The notes below the pieces were generated by a model, which had not been told where the DNA came from, made no database searches, and saw only the letters and a program-made list of their open reading frames with translations. Positions 35,293 to 44,654 of a DNA stretch of 64,000 nucleotides are shown here, in pieces. Position 1 is the first letter of the stretch, and each line of letters opens with the position of its first letter. The translations under genes were made by a program, and so were the position numbers. The stretch is taken from contig NZ_NBYX01000027.1 in assembly GCF_002099195.1 (NCBI RefSeq), forward strand, positions 22,299 to 86,298, given 5' to 3'. The stretch is from Burkholderia puraquae (lineage in GTDB: Bacteria > Pseudomonadota > Gammaproteobacteria > Burkholderiales > Burkholderiaceae).

Positions 35293-36255
35293 TTACTGCC
35301 GCGTCTCCGACTGCGCGGCGCTCGGGCACGCGGGATCCTTGCCCCAGTGGCCTTCGCAGACACGCCAGCGGCACAGTTGATCCTCGAAGAATCCGCGCTC
35401 CGAACACTCCTTCACGCGCGACGCCAGCGAACCGGTCGTCGCAGCCGTCTTGGTCGGCACGGCCTGCGCCTTCTGCGCGGCGAGTTTCTTGTCGGCCGGC
35501 TTCGTGCGCGCGACGAGCGCCGCGAGCAGATCCGCATCCGGATCGTCCTTCCCGCCCGCCTTCGCGGTACGGGTCGACGTCGCGTCGCGATGCTTCTTCG
35601 CCTGCGCGAGTTCGGCCTGCTGTTCCTTGTGATGCTTGCGGGCCTCGGCCTTCGCATCGGCCTTCGCATCGGTCTTGCCATGCGCCGCGACCTTCGCGCC
35701 CTTCGACGCGTCGGCCTTTGCGGTTTTGGCCGTCGCAGCGGCAGCAGCAGCGGCCACACCAGTGGTGGCTGCGCCCGATGCGTCGTCGGCGCCGCTGGCG
35801 AGCGCGCGCGACAGGCGGCTGTTGTCCGTGGCGGACGCAGACGATGCGGAAGCAACGGTTCGGGACGCCGCGTCGTCGTTGACGATCGTGGCCGGTTGCA
35901 CGGCGGACGCAGCGGACGCGGTATTCTGCGCGACCTGCACGGCGGCAGCGTCGCTGGCCGCTGCGGCCTTCGCCGGTGCAGCCGCTGCAGGCGCGGCCTC
36001 GGCCGTGACGACGGCGGCCTGCTCGCCCGAATGCTGCATGCGCCACGCGCCCCAGCCACCGACGGCCACCACCAGGGCCACGACGGCGGCGATCGGCGCC
36101 TTCAGCGAACGGCGCGGCGGTTCGGCCGGCGGCGTGACACGTCCTTCCAGATTCGCGAGAATGCGCGACTGCTGAGCTCCTCCGTCGCCTGCCGGTTTGG
36201 TATCGGACAGCAGGCTGGGCGGAGATTTCGAATTTGAATTTTCCGGCGCACTCAT
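35293..36255 (-). CDS. Alanine/lysine-rich membrane-anchored protein near the T6SS (TagY-like position)
   Basis: 320 aa, not assigned to a family with certainty. A cytosolic proline-rich start (to about residue 52) is followed by one transmembrane helix (PIAAVVALVVAVGGWGAW, about 54-71). A long low-complexity, Ala- and Lys-rich periplasmic segment covers about 75-270. A conserved-looking tail carries four cysteines: VKECSERGFFEDQLCRWRVCEGHWGKDPACPS. The gene is divergent from the M15 peptidase gene and close to T6SS genes; Burkholderia T6SS-1 clusters carry a TagY protein in this position, so an accessory role in secretion is inferred. Confidence 0.6.
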   Translation of the reverse strand: MSAPENSNSKSPPSLLSDTKPAGDGGAQQSRILANLEGRVTPPAEPPRRSLKAPIAAVVALVVAVGGWGAWRMQHSGEQAAVVTAEAAPAAAAPAKAAAASDAAAVQVAQNTASAASAVQPATIVNDDAASRTVASASSASATDNSRLSRALASGADDASGAATTGVAAAAAAATAKTAKADASKGAKVAAHGKTDAKADAKAEARKHHKEQQAELAQAKKHRDATSTRTAKAGGKDDPDADLLAALVARTKPADKKLAAQKAQAVPTKTAATTGSLASRVKECSERGFFEDQLCRWRVCEGHWGKDPACPSAAQSETRQ

Positions 36256-36376
36256 TCAGCGTCTCATTGAATCCTGGTTTAATTCACCGCGATAATATAG
36301 CCCGGCCTCTCGAAGCAGCCTGATTCTAAGAGCAAGCATTGCAAAACACAATCAATTCCAATTTCCGGGGATTTCT

Positions 36377-37222
36377 TTGATTGCCGTCGCACTCGTCGCC
36401 TATTTCGCCCTTGCCGTCGCGGTTGCGGCACTGTTGCTTTTACCGGGTATCCGGGCGACCGTTTTCGAATCCGTCGCCCAGTTTCACGGCCGTCTTACGC
36501 GCCGTGCGAACGATCGCGCCGTGCGTACGCGAAGTCAGATTGTTAAATCGGCAAGCGTGACGCGCGGCGCTTTAAACGACGTGCAAAATTTACTGGTTCG
36601 CCGGCGCTTGATGATTATGGTATCGGCAGGTATTCTTGCGACGCCGCCATTGGTCGCCATCGCGTTACGCGGCCGGCAATTGTTCCAGTACGACGACACG
36701 GCCCGCGTGCCCGACGAGAAGATCGCCGCGCTGCTGCAGGGTGAGCAACTCGTGCCGCCGCCGCCGCTGCCGCCGGAAGTCTTCGCCACCAAGGAAGTCG
36801 AACAGGTACGCCCGGCGCTGAAGGATGCGAGCCGAGACTGGAACCTGCTGGATCCGGATTTCCGTACGCGTTTGCTGCTGGTCTACAAGATCATGCACGA
36901 ACAATATGGTTATGAAATGGCGTTGCTGGAAGGTTATCGGAGCCCGGAACGGCAGAACCGGCTGGCGCAGATGGGCAGCAACGTGACCAACGCGGCAGCC
37001 TTCCAGAGCTATCACCAATTCGGGCTGGCGGCCGACAACGCATTCCTGCGCGATGGCAAGCTGGTCATTTCCGAGAAAGATCCGTGGGCGATGCGCGGCT
37101 ACCAGTTGTATGGCCAGGTCGCCGAACAGGTTGGCCTGACCTGGGGGGGCCGCTGGAAAATGATGGATCTCGGGCACGTGGAATACCATAAACCCGGTTT
37201 TAAACTGGGACGCGGCAGCTAG
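36377..37222 (+). CDS. tagX: M15 peptidase, TagX-like T6SS-associated peptidoglycan hydrolase
   Basis: 281 aa. Two hydrophobic helices (about residues 3-22 and 78-97) anchor it in the inner membrane. The C-terminal D,D/L,D-peptidase domain (about 150-275) shows SYHQFGLAADNAF (zinc His and Asp) and GHVEYHKP (third ligand His), as in VanY/M15 enzymes. TagX of Acinetobacter is a related peptidoglycan hydrolase needed for T6SS assembly, presumably to open the wall for the needle. The start is TTG at 36377 with CCGGGGA before it; no suitable ATG precedes the first helix. It lies 302 bp upstream of tssM, divergent from the TagY-like gene. Confidence 0.8.
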   Translation: MIAVALVAYFALAVAVAALLLLPGIRATVFESVAQFHGRLTRRANDRAVRTRSQIVKSASVTRGALNDVQNLLVRRRLMIMVSAGILATPPLVAIALRGRQLFQYDDTARVPDEKIAALLQGEQLVPPPPLPPEVFATKEVEQVRPALKDASRDWNLLDPDFRTRLLLVYKIMHEQYGYEMALLEGYRSPERQNRLAQMGSNVTNAAAFQSYHQFGLAADNAFLRDGKLVISEKDPWAMRGYQLYGQVAEQVGLTWGGRWKMMDLGHVEYHKPGFKLGRGS

Positions 37223-37523
37223 CCAGGGCTGCCGGACAGGAAATAATGAGGGCGGCATGGGGCTTTTTAATATCCCGGCAGGAAACGATATGGGCGGCGC
37301 AAAAAATCATGCATTCCGGTGCGCGATTTTTTTCGGCCGCCGCTTCCGTTTTAAATCTCACAGCGTCCTTTCGTTAATGCGCGCGCCTTCTCCGATGCCG
37401 CGGGCGCATTGATGCCAGCCCCCTTCATCCCGTTTGACAGCATGGCGACACATCGCGGCGCCACCCTTGCCGCTCGGCGCGCCTGCGTCGCCTCACCGAA
37501 TCGCACCGGAACCTGAACGTCCT
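37223..37523. other. Non-coding stretch between tagX and tssM
   Basis: 301 bp, locally AT-rich. It contains AAAAAATC (37301-37308) and GATTTTTT (37325-37332), an 8-bp inverted repeat ending in T residues, weakly terminator-like. The tssM promoter presumably lies here but was not identified. Confidence 0.4.
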
Positions 37524-40500
37524 ATGCAACGCATCCTCAACGTGCTGACTCATCCGCGTACGCTCTCGATCGTCGGGATCGTCGCGCTAGCGGCCATCCT
37601 CTTCATCGTCGCCGACATGCTGCAGCTCCCGCTCCTGTGGGCGGCGATCGCGTTCGCGGCGATCCTCGCGCTGTGGCTCGTCGTCGCGCTGTGGCGCCGC
37701 TGGCGCGTGAAGCGCGCGAACCAGCAGCTCGGCCAGATACTGGAAGAGCAGGCGGAAACCGGCAAGATCGCCGCGCCCGCCGCCGCCGCGCTCGCCCCCG
37801 ACGCGAAGACGGCCGACCTCGACGTGCTGCGCACGCGCCTGTCGGACGCGGTGAAGACGATCAAGACGTCGAAGATCGGCCAGGTATCGGGCGGCTCCGC
37901 GCTGTACGAACTGCCCTGGTACATCGTGATCGGCAACCCGGCCGCAGGCAAGAGCAGCGCCGTGCTCAACTCCGGCCTGCAGTTCCCGTTCGCGGACAAG
38001 AACAGCGCCGTGATCCACGGCATCGGCGGTACGCGTAACTGCGACTGGTTCTTCACGACCGAGGGGATCCTGCTCGACACGGCGGGCCGCTATTCGGTGC
38101 ACGAGGAAGACCGCAGCGAGTGGCTCGGCTTCCTCGGCCTGCTCAAGCGCTACCGCCCGAAGGCGCCGATCAACGGCATCATCGTCACCGCGAGCATCGC
38201 CGAACTCACCGGCAACCGCCCCGAATTCGCGATCAACCTCGCGAAAAACCTCCGCCAGCGCGTTCAGGAGCTGACGGAGAAGCTCGAGGTGTTCGCGCCG
38301 GTCTACGTGATGTTCACGAAGGCCGACCTGATCACCGGCTTCACCGAATTCTTCAGCAGCAGCGACAAGCACGAGTACGACCGCGTGTGGGGCGCCACCC
38401 TGCCCTACGAGCCCGACGACAAGCGCGACGTCGTCGCGCAGTTCGACACGCACTTCGAGGAACTCTACGAAGGGCTGAAGGAGATCAGCGTCGCGCAATT
38501 GTCGCTGTCGCGCGGCAACCAGCTGTCGCCGGGCCAGTTGAGCTTCCCGCTCGAATTCTCGACGATCAAGCCCTCGCTGCGCGCGTTCCTCGCGACACTG
38601 TTCGAGAACAACCCGTTCCAGTACAAGCCGATCTTCCGCGGCTTCTACTTCACCAGCGCGCTGCAGGAAGGCGAAACCAACAGCGCGGCCGCGCAGCGCA
38701 TCGCGCATCGCTTCGGCCTCGACGGCGCCGCGCTGCCGAAGCCGCACAGTGCGTTCTCGAAGAACGGCTTCTTCCTGCGCGACCTGTTCTCGAAGGTGAT
38801 CTTCGCGGACCGCCAGACGGTGCGGCAGTTCGCGAGCCCGACCAAGACGCGGCTGCGCTACGCGACCTTCTTCGGCTTCGTCGCGGCGCTCGCGCTCGCG
38901 CTGGGCGGCTGGACCTGGTCGACGATCGGCAACCAGCAGCTCGTCACGAACGTGCAGGCCGACCTCGACAACGTCACGCGCCTGCAGCAGGGCCGCAACG
39001 ACCTGCAGTCGCGCCTGCAGGCGATGGACATCCTCGAAGACCGGATCGAGCAGCTCGAGCAGTTCCGCCGCGACAAGCCGCTGTCGGTGTCGCTCGGCCT
39101 GTACCAGGGCGACCGTCTCGAGCAGCATCTGCTGACCGAGTATTACAACGGCGTGCGCCAGATCCTGCTGGCCCCTGTATCGCAAAACCTCGCGTCGTTC
39201 ATGAAGGACGTGAACGCGCACCCCGAACAGCTCGTGCCGATGACGCGCCCGCCCGAATCGGGCGCCGTGCAGGGTGGCGCGATTCCGGTGTCGACGAACG
39301 CGGCAGGCGCCGCGCCGCAGGCCGGTGCCGCCCTGGCCGCGTCCGGCACCGCGCCGGCCGCAGCAGCGCAACAGCCGGCCGCACCGCAGGGCGGCCTCTA
39401 CAGCGACGCGTCGCCGACCAACGTGCAGGACGCGTACAACGCGCTCAAGACGTACCTGATGCTGTCCGACAAGCGCCACGTCGAGCAGGCGCACCTGACC
39501 GACCAGCTCGCCCGCTTCTGGCGCGGCTGGCTGGAGACGAATCGCGGCAACATGCCGCGTGACGAGATGATCAAGAGCGCGGAGCGCATGATCTCGTTCT
39601 ACCTGTCCCGCGTGAATGACGACGACTGGCCGATGATCGACGCGAACCTCGCGCTCGTCGACCAGACTCGCGAGAACCTGCGCCACGTCGTGCGCGGGAT
39701 GCCGGCCCGCCAGCGCGTCTACGAGGAAATCAAGGCACGCGCGTCGACCCGTTTCGCGCCGATGACCATCGCGCGCATCGTCGGCGACGGCAACCAGGGG
39801 CTCGTGGCAGGCAGCTACGCGATTCCGGGCACCTTCACGCGCGAAGCGTGGTTCGACTACGTGCAGCCGGCGATCCGCGACGCAGCGACCAAGGAACTGC
39901 AAGCGAAGGATTGGGTGCTGAACACGTCGACGCAGGACGACCTGACGCTCGAGGGCAGCCCCGAGCAGATCCAGAAGACGCTCGTCGGCATGTACAAGAC
40001 CGAGTACGCGCAGCACTGGCAGAAGTTCATGCAGGGCATCGCGGTGCAGGGCTTCACCAGCTTCGGCCAGGCCGTCGACGGGATGAACCGCCTCGGCGAC
40101 CCGCAGGATTCGCCGATCCGCAAGATCCTCGAGACCGCGTACGACCAGACCTCGTGGGACAACCCGTCGCTCGCGAACGTGACGATCAAGAAGGCGCAGA
40201 CGGGCGTCGTGAACTGGGTCAAGCAACTGTTCTCGCGCTCGCAGGCCGGCCAGGTGGCGGCCGCCAACATCGACATCAACGGCAATCCGGCCGAGGTGCC
40301 GATGGGTCCGATCGGCCAGGAGTTCGTCGGGCTCGCGCGGATCGTCGCGGTGCATGACGGCACGTCGATGCTCAAGGGCTACATGGATTCGCTGTCGAAG
40401 GTCCGCACGCGCTTCAACGTGATCAAGAACCAGGGCGACCCGGGCCCGGGCGCGCGCCAGCTGATGCAGCAAACGCTCGACGGCAACGGTTCGGAACTCG

Positions 40501-41468
40501 CCGATTCGCTGAAGCTCGTCGACGAGCAGATGCTGACGGGCCTCACCGATTCGCAACGCAAGTCGCTGCGTCCGCTGCTCGTGCGGCCGCTGATGCAGGC
40601 GTTCGCGGTCGTGATCCAGCCGGCCAGCGCCGAAGTCAACAAGGTGTGGAACGCACAGGTCTACCAGCCGTTCCAGAACTCGCTCGCGACGAAGTACCCG
40701 TTCGCGGCGAGCGCGAAGGTCGAGGCCGGCGCCGGTGAAATCGCGCAGGTGTTCGGACCGGACGGCTCGATCGCGAAGTTCGTCGGCACGACACTCGGGC
40801 CGCTCGCGGTGCGCCGCGGCGACACCCTCGCCGCCCGCACGTGGGGCGACATGGGCATCGGGCTCACGCCGGACTTCACGAGCGGCTTCGCCCGCTGGGT
40901 CGCGCCGCTCGCGGGCGGTGCGGCAGGCAGCGCGGCCGCGTCGTCCGAGCCGCAGACCGTGTTCCAGATCCTGCCGCAGCCGAGCACGGGCACGACGGAA
41001 TACACGATCGCGATCGACGGCCAGCAGCTGCGGTACCGCAACACGCCGCCGCAGTGGACCAACTTCGTATGGCCGAACCCGCAGGGCTCGCCGGGCGCGA
41101 CGCTGTCCGCGACGACCTTCGACGGCCGCACGGTGCAGCTCGTCAACGAGCCGGGCCGCTATGGTCTCGAGAAGCTGATCAACTCGGCGCAACGCAAGCG
41201 CCGTCCGGACGGCACCTTCGACCTGACGTGGGTGCAGGGCAACGTGAACGTGTCGGTGACGATGCGCATCATCAGCACGTCGCAACCGTCGGGCGGTGGC
41301 GGTGACCAGCCGCAACAGCAAAGCCTGCGCGGCCTGCAACTGCCGTCGTCGGTCGCCGACGCGAGCGCGGGCGCCGCGCAGAACGCGACCCAGTCCGGCA
41401 CGGGCACGCCGGGCGCAGCGCCGGCCGTCGCGGCTGCCAACGCAACGAATGCACAGGGGGCGCAATGA
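37524..41468 (+). CDS. tssM: T6SS membrane complex protein TssM (IcmF)
   Basis: 1314-aa inner-membrane core of the T6SS. Two N-terminal helices (about residues 14-33 and 35-57) precede a cytosolic domain with Walker A GNPAAGKSS (137-145), and a third helix (about 446-470, FGFVAALALALGGWTWSTIG) precedes a large periplasmic part. The periplasmic region includes the IcmF-related and Type VI secretion Alpha/beta domains and ends near residue 1280 before a low-complexity tail. TssM joins TssL in the inner membrane and TssJ in the outer membrane. It overlaps tagF by 4 bp (ATGA). Confidence 0.97.
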   Translation: MQRILNVLTHPRTLSIVGIVALAAILFIVADMLQLPLLWAAIAFAAILALWLVVALWRRWRVKRANQQLGQILEEQAETGKIAAPAAAALAPDAKTADLDVLRTRLSDAVKTIKTSKIGQVSGGSALYELPWYIVIGNPAAGKSSAVLNSGLQFPFADKNSAVIHGIGGTRNCDWFFTTEGILLDTAGRYSVHEEDRSEWLGFLGLLKRYRPKAPINGIIVTASIAELTGNRPEFAINLAKNLRQRVQELTEKLEVFAPVYVMFTKADLITGFTEFFSSSDKHEYDRVWGATLPYEPDDKRDVVAQFDTHFEELYEGLKEISVAQLSLSRGNQLSPGQLSFPLEFSTIKPSLRAFLATLFENNPFQYKPIFRGFYFTSALQEGETNSAAAQRIAHRFGLDGAALPKPHSAFSKNGFFLRDLFSKVIFADRQTVRQFASPTKTRLRYATFFGFVAALALALGGWTWSTIGNQQLVTNVQADLDNVTRLQQGRNDLQSRLQAMDILEDRIEQLEQFRRDKPLSVSLGLYQGDRLEQHLLTEYYNGVRQILLAPVSQNLASFMKDVNAHPEQLVPMTRPPESGAVQGGAIPVSTNAAGAAPQAGAALAASGTAPAAAAQQPAAPQGGLYSDASPTNVQDAYNALKTYLMLSDKRHVEQAHLTDQLARFWRGWLETNRGNMPRDEMIKSAERMISFYLSRVNDDDWPMIDANLALVDQTRENLRHVVRGMPARQRVYEEIKARASTRFAPMTIARIVGDGNQGLVAGSYAIPGTFTREAWFDYVQPAIRDAATKELQAKDWVLNTSTQDDLTLEGSPEQIQKTLVGMYKTEYAQHWQKFMQGIAVQGFTSFGQAVDGMNRLGDPQDSPIRKILETAYDQTSWDNPSLANVTIKKAQTGVVNWVKQLFSRSQAGQVAAANIDINGNPAEVPMGPIGQEFVGLARIVAVHDGTSMLKGYMDSLSKVRTRFNVIKNQGDPGPGARQLMQQTLDGNGSELADSLKLVDEQMLTGLTDSQRKSLRPLLVRPLMQAFAVVIQPASAEVNKVWNAQVYQPFQNSLATKYPFAASAKVEAGAGEIAQVFGPDGSIAKFVGTTLGPLAVRRGDTLAARTWGDMGIGLTPDFTSGFARWVAPLAGGAAGSAAASSEPQTVFQILPQPSTGTTEYTIAIDGQQLRYRNTPPQWTNFVWPNPQGSPGATLSATTFDGRTVQLVNEPGRYGLEKLINSAQRKRRPDGTFDLTWVQGNVNVSVTMRIISTSQPSGGGGDQPQQQSLRGLQLPSSVADASAGAAQNATQSGTGTPGAAPAVAAANATNAQGAQ

Positions 41469-42454
41469 CGCAAACCGTACAGGCGCAAATCGCCTACTTC
41501 GGCAAGATTCCGTCGCGCGGCGACTTCGTGAAGAGCCCGCACAATCCGCAGTTGCTGCAGACGCTCGACCGCTGGATCGCGCAGGCGCTCGAACTGCTCG
41601 CGGAAGATCCGCGCTGGAAGCTCGTCTACGAGGATGCGAAGCCGATGCATTTCGCGTTCCTCGGCTCGCGCAGCAAGCTCGCGATCGCGGGCCACATGGT
41701 CGCGAGCCACGACGTGTCGATGCGCCGCTTCCCGTTCCTCGGCGCAACCGCGCTCGAGGTCGACCGGCCGCTCGCGTTCCTGGCACGCAGCCCGCTCGCG
41801 TTCGCGCGGCTGTGGTCGCGCGTCGCGACGCAGATACCGCCGCTGCTCGGCAAGGACGAGCCGCCCGGCGCGCTGCAGGCGCTCGGCGACACGCAGGTGC
41901 CGATCGACGTCGGCGGCCCCGGCACGTCGCATGACGGCACCTTCAACGATTTCGTCGAACATCAGTCGCTGCACGGCCTCCAGGAGATGCTGCTCGAGAG
42001 TGGCCATCCCGTGCGGCTGCGCGGCGCGATGCTCGCGCTCGGCTCGCTGCTGCGGCCGGTGATGCAGAGCGGCTCGTCGCACATCGAGCGCGGCCTCACG
42101 CTGCCGTTGCCGGTCGATCCGTTCTACCGCAGCCTCGTCGCCGCGTTCTGGCTCGAACTGATCGCACCGTTCGTCGCGCAGGCCGACTTCGAGCTCGCGA
42201 TCTTCATCGGCACGATCGCCGAGCGCGAACGGCTCATCATCGGCTTCAACGGCGCGTCGGCAAAGACACTGCTGAGCGTCGTCGATCCGCAGACCTACGC
42301 CGCCCACAACATCGACATCGACGATCCCGAGTGGATCGACGCCCATGCGCAAAACGATCACCAGATCAGCAAGCTCGTCAGCTACCTCGACCAACCGCAA
42401 CTCTCGCTGCGCGTCGCCATCGACGCGTTCCGCGAAGCGTTCATCGGAGGCTGA
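41465..42454 (+). CDS. tagF: TagF, T6SS posttranslational regulator
   Basis: 329 aa. The N-terminal TagF domain begins IAYFGKIPSRGDFV (residues about 9-22), the family signature, and contains RPLAFLARSPLAFARLWSR. In other bacteria TagF represses T6SS assembly at the posttranslational level, working on Fha or the membrane complex. Here it is translationally coupled to tssM, and the OmpA-like gene follows 4 bp after its stop. Confidence 0.92.
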   Translation: MTQTVQAQIAYFGKIPSRGDFVKSPHNPQLLQTLDRWIAQALELLAEDPRWKLVYEDAKPMHFAFLGSRSKLAIAGHMVASHDVSMRRFPFLGATALEVDRPLAFLARSPLAFARLWSRVATQIPPLLGKDEPPGALQALGDTQVPIDVGGPGTSHDGTFNDFVEHQSLHGLQEMLLESGHPVRLRGAMLALGSLLRPVMQSGSSHIERGLTLPLPVDPFYRSLVAAFWLELIAPFVAQADFELAIFIGTIAERERLIIGFNGASAKTLLSVVDPQTYAAHNIDIDDPEWIDAHAQNDHQISKLVSYLDQPQLSLRVAIDAFREAFIGG

Positions 42455-42458
42455 CGGG

Positions 42459-43409
42459 ATGCATCGCACGATTCACGTCCGGCGCGCGCGCGTCTCTTCC
42501 GCCGTCGCTGCCCTCCTCGCTGCCGGGCTCTTCGCCAGTGGCGCGGCCTTCGCGCAGAACACCGGCGCGACCGTCACGCCGGTCGGCAACGGCACGGTCG
42601 CGACGACTACGCTGTCCGCGAACACCGGCGCTGCACCGGGGACCGCCTCCGGCGCCGTCGTGCACGGCACGGCCGGCACCGCGAGCACCATCACGCCGCC
42701 GCCCGCGACCGCGACACCTGGCCAGGTGGTCGTCGGCGGCAAGGTGCCCGACGAGGCGACCAAGGCCGCCGTGCTGCAGAAGCTGCGCGACACCTACGGC
42801 GCGACGAACGTCGTCGACCAGATCGAGGTCGGCGACGTTGCCACGCCGCCGAACTGGAGCGCGAACGTACAGAAGCTGATCGGCACGCAGCTCAAGCAGA
42901 TCAGCAAGGGACAGTTGAAGATCAACGGCACGCAGATCGAGATGAAGGGCGAGGTGCACAACGAAGCGCAGCGCCAGCAGCTCGCGAGCGACATGGCGAA
43001 CACGCTGAACCCGACGTATACGATCAAGAACGGGCTGCGCGTGTCGGCGTCCGAACAGGGCGTGCTCGACCAGACGCTCGCGAACCGCACGATCGAGTTC
43101 GAGACCGGCAGCGCGACGCTCACGCCGCAGGGCAGGCTGATCCTCGACCAGATGGCGACCGCACTCGCGAAGATGCAGAACCGCACGGTCGACATCATCG
43201 GCCACACCGACAACTCGGGAAACCGCACGTCGAACATCGCGCTGAGCCAGGCGCGCGCGGATGCGGTGAAGGGCTACCTGATCACGAAGAGCATCCCGCC
43301 GCAGCAGATGACGACGACGGGTGTCGGGCCGGATCAGCCGATCGCGCCGAACGATACGGCGGATGGGCGGGCGAGGAATCGGCGGATCGAGTTCCGGGTG
43401 GGACAGTAA
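42459..43409 (+). CDS. OmpA-family T6SS accessory protein (TagN-like)
   Basis: 316 aa. A Sec signal peptide (residues 1-32, ending AFA-Q) is followed by an Ala/Thr/Gly-rich linker, a BON-like segment (VVVGGKVPDEATKAAVLQKL and KINGTQIEMKGEVHNEA, about 90-180) and a C-terminal OmpA peptidoglycan-binding domain (about 205-314: TIEFETGSATLTPQGRLILD, VDIIGHTDNSGNRTSNIALSQARADAVKGYL). Because TssL in this cluster lacks a peptidoglycan-binding extension, this protein probably anchors the membrane complex to the wall. It is the third gene of the tssM operon and converges on tssA. Confidence 0.85.
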   Translation: MHRTIHVRRARVSSAVAALLAAGLFASGAAFAQNTGATVTPVGNGTVATTTLSANTGAAPGTASGAVVHGTAGTASTITPPPATATPGQVVVGGKVPDEATKAAVLQKLRDTYGATNVVDQIEVGDVATPPNWSANVQKLIGTQLKQISKGQLKINGTQIEMKGEVHNEAQRQQLASDMANTLNPTYTIKNGLRVSASEQGVLDQTLANRTIEFETGSATLTPQGRLILDQMATALAKMQNRTVDIIGHTDNSGNRTSNIALSQARADAVKGYLITKSIPPQQMTTTGVGPDQPIAPNDTADGRARNRRIEFRVGQ

Positions 43410-43451
43410 CGAACGACCGCTGCCGCTCCTCCCGGAGCGGCGCGACAGGCA

Positions 43452-43490
43452 AAAACGGGCGGCGGCAGCGATGCACCGCCCGTTTTGCGT
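43452..43490. terminator. Bidirectional terminator between the OmpA-like gene and tssA
   Basis: An 11-bp perfect stem (AAAACGGGCGG 43452-43462 with CCGCCCGTTTT 43476-43486), T-rich on its right side and A-rich on its left. Confidence 0.85.
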
Positions 43491-44612
43491 TTACGACTGC
43501 TCGTCGGGCCGCACCCCCAGCAGCTCGCGAATATGCGACAGCGAGCCGTCGTCCTTCACGACGCTCTCGAGCCACTTGTGCAGCGGCATGTCGGCCCATT
43601 CGGCGGCCTTGTCGGCGAGATACGCGACCGGGCTGTGCGGCTCGGTCTGGCGGAAGTAGCGGGCGACCGCGCGCAACTGGTCGACGGCCTGCGCACGGTT
43701 CTGGATGCCGGCGATCATCTGCGTCACCGGGGCGCGCGGAACGGTCTGCGGCTGCACGTGTGTCTCCTCGGTCTGGATCGGATTGCCGAACACCGGCTCG
43801 ATGCGCTCGGGCTGCGCCTGCGGTGCCGACTGCGCATGCGGCGCGCTGCCCGTATAGCCCTGCTCGCGCGCAAAGCGCTCGGCGAGCCGGTACACGGTCT
43901 CGAATGCGTCGCGCGCCTGCCGGAAGCTCGGCGCCGAATCGCCCGCGCGCTCGACGAGCCGCTCCTCGAACGCATCGAGTGCGAATTCGAACGCCTTCAG
44001 GTTCGCGAGCAACGCGGTGTAGAACGCGATCGACGTCACGCGCCGCGACGAATCGATCTGCTCGATCGACGGCTTGCCGCGTGCGATGTCGTCGGCGTGT
44101 TCGGGGTCACGCTTGATCGACTGCGCAACGTGCTGCGCCACTTCCCAGTCGAGCGTGCTGAACGCGTTCGACGCGCCGTCCGTCATCGGCACCGCGCGCA
44201 GCAGCTCGGCCGTGCGGCCGGACAGCCACGCGACGTTGCCGAGCCGGTGCTCGGTGTCGCCGTCTTCGGGCAGCGGGTGCACGGTGTCCCAGAAGTCACG
44301 GCACAGGCCCTCGAGCAGCGCATAGCCTTCGGTGAGGCCGGTGATGCCGTCTTCCAGCGCGAGCGCCTCGGTCAGCCACACGGCGAGCCGCAGGTCCTTC
44401 GTGCGCGTGCGCAGCAGTTCGCCCGCATGGTCGACCACGAAGCCCCAGTCGGCCTCCTTGATCTCTGTCACCCATTCGCCCTGGTCGAGCGTCGGATCGT
44501 CGTAGCGCCGCGCATCCTGGATCGCGTCGAATTCGTTCGAAAACAGCAGGTCGTCGCCACTGGGCGACGCATCGCTGATCGGCGTCAGCAGCTCGGGGAG
44601 ATTGATCGGCAT
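43491..44612 (-). CDS. tssA: T6SS baseplate-associated protein TssA
   Basis: 373 aa. The N-terminal ImpA-type domain (about residues 5-120) contains SGDDLLFSNEFDAIQDARRYDDPTLDQGEW and LRLAVWLTEALALEDG; the C-terminal part ends PLHKWLESVVKDDGSLSHIRELLG. TssA proteins prime the tail or cap the growing sheath; the short form here is of the kind found in Burkholderia T6SS-1. It is the last gene of the nine-gene operon, 42 bp after clpV. Confidence 0.93.
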   Translation of the reverse strand: MPINLPELLTPISDASPSGDDLLFSNEFDAIQDARRYDDPTLDQGEWVTEIKEADWGFVVDHAGELLRTRTKDLRLAVWLTEALALEDGITGLTEGYALLEGLCRDFWDTVHPLPEDGDTEHRLGNVAWLSGRTAELLRAVPMTDGASNAFSTLDWEVAQHVAQSIKRDPEHADDIARGKPSIEQIDSSRRVTSIAFYTALLANLKAFEFALDAFEERLVERAGDSAPSFRQARDAFETVYRLAERFAREQGYTGSAPHAQSAPQAQPERIEPVFGNPIQTEETHVQPQTVPRAPVTQMIAGIQNRAQAVDQLRAVARYFRQTEPHSPVAYLADKAAEWADMPLHKWLESVVKDDGSLSHIRELLGVRPDEQS

Positions 44613-44654
44613 GGTTCGGTCAGTTCATCAAATGCTTGCGTTGCACGGCCGCGC

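Noticed and set aside
37301..37332. AAAAAATC...GATTTTTT as a terminator after tagX
   Set aside because: The stem is made of A-T pairs only, too weak for a confident intrinsic terminator; kept only as a note.
37587..41786. A 1399-codon open frame on the - strand
   Set aside because: It is antisense to tssM; high GC keeps stops rare. No domain is recognisable.
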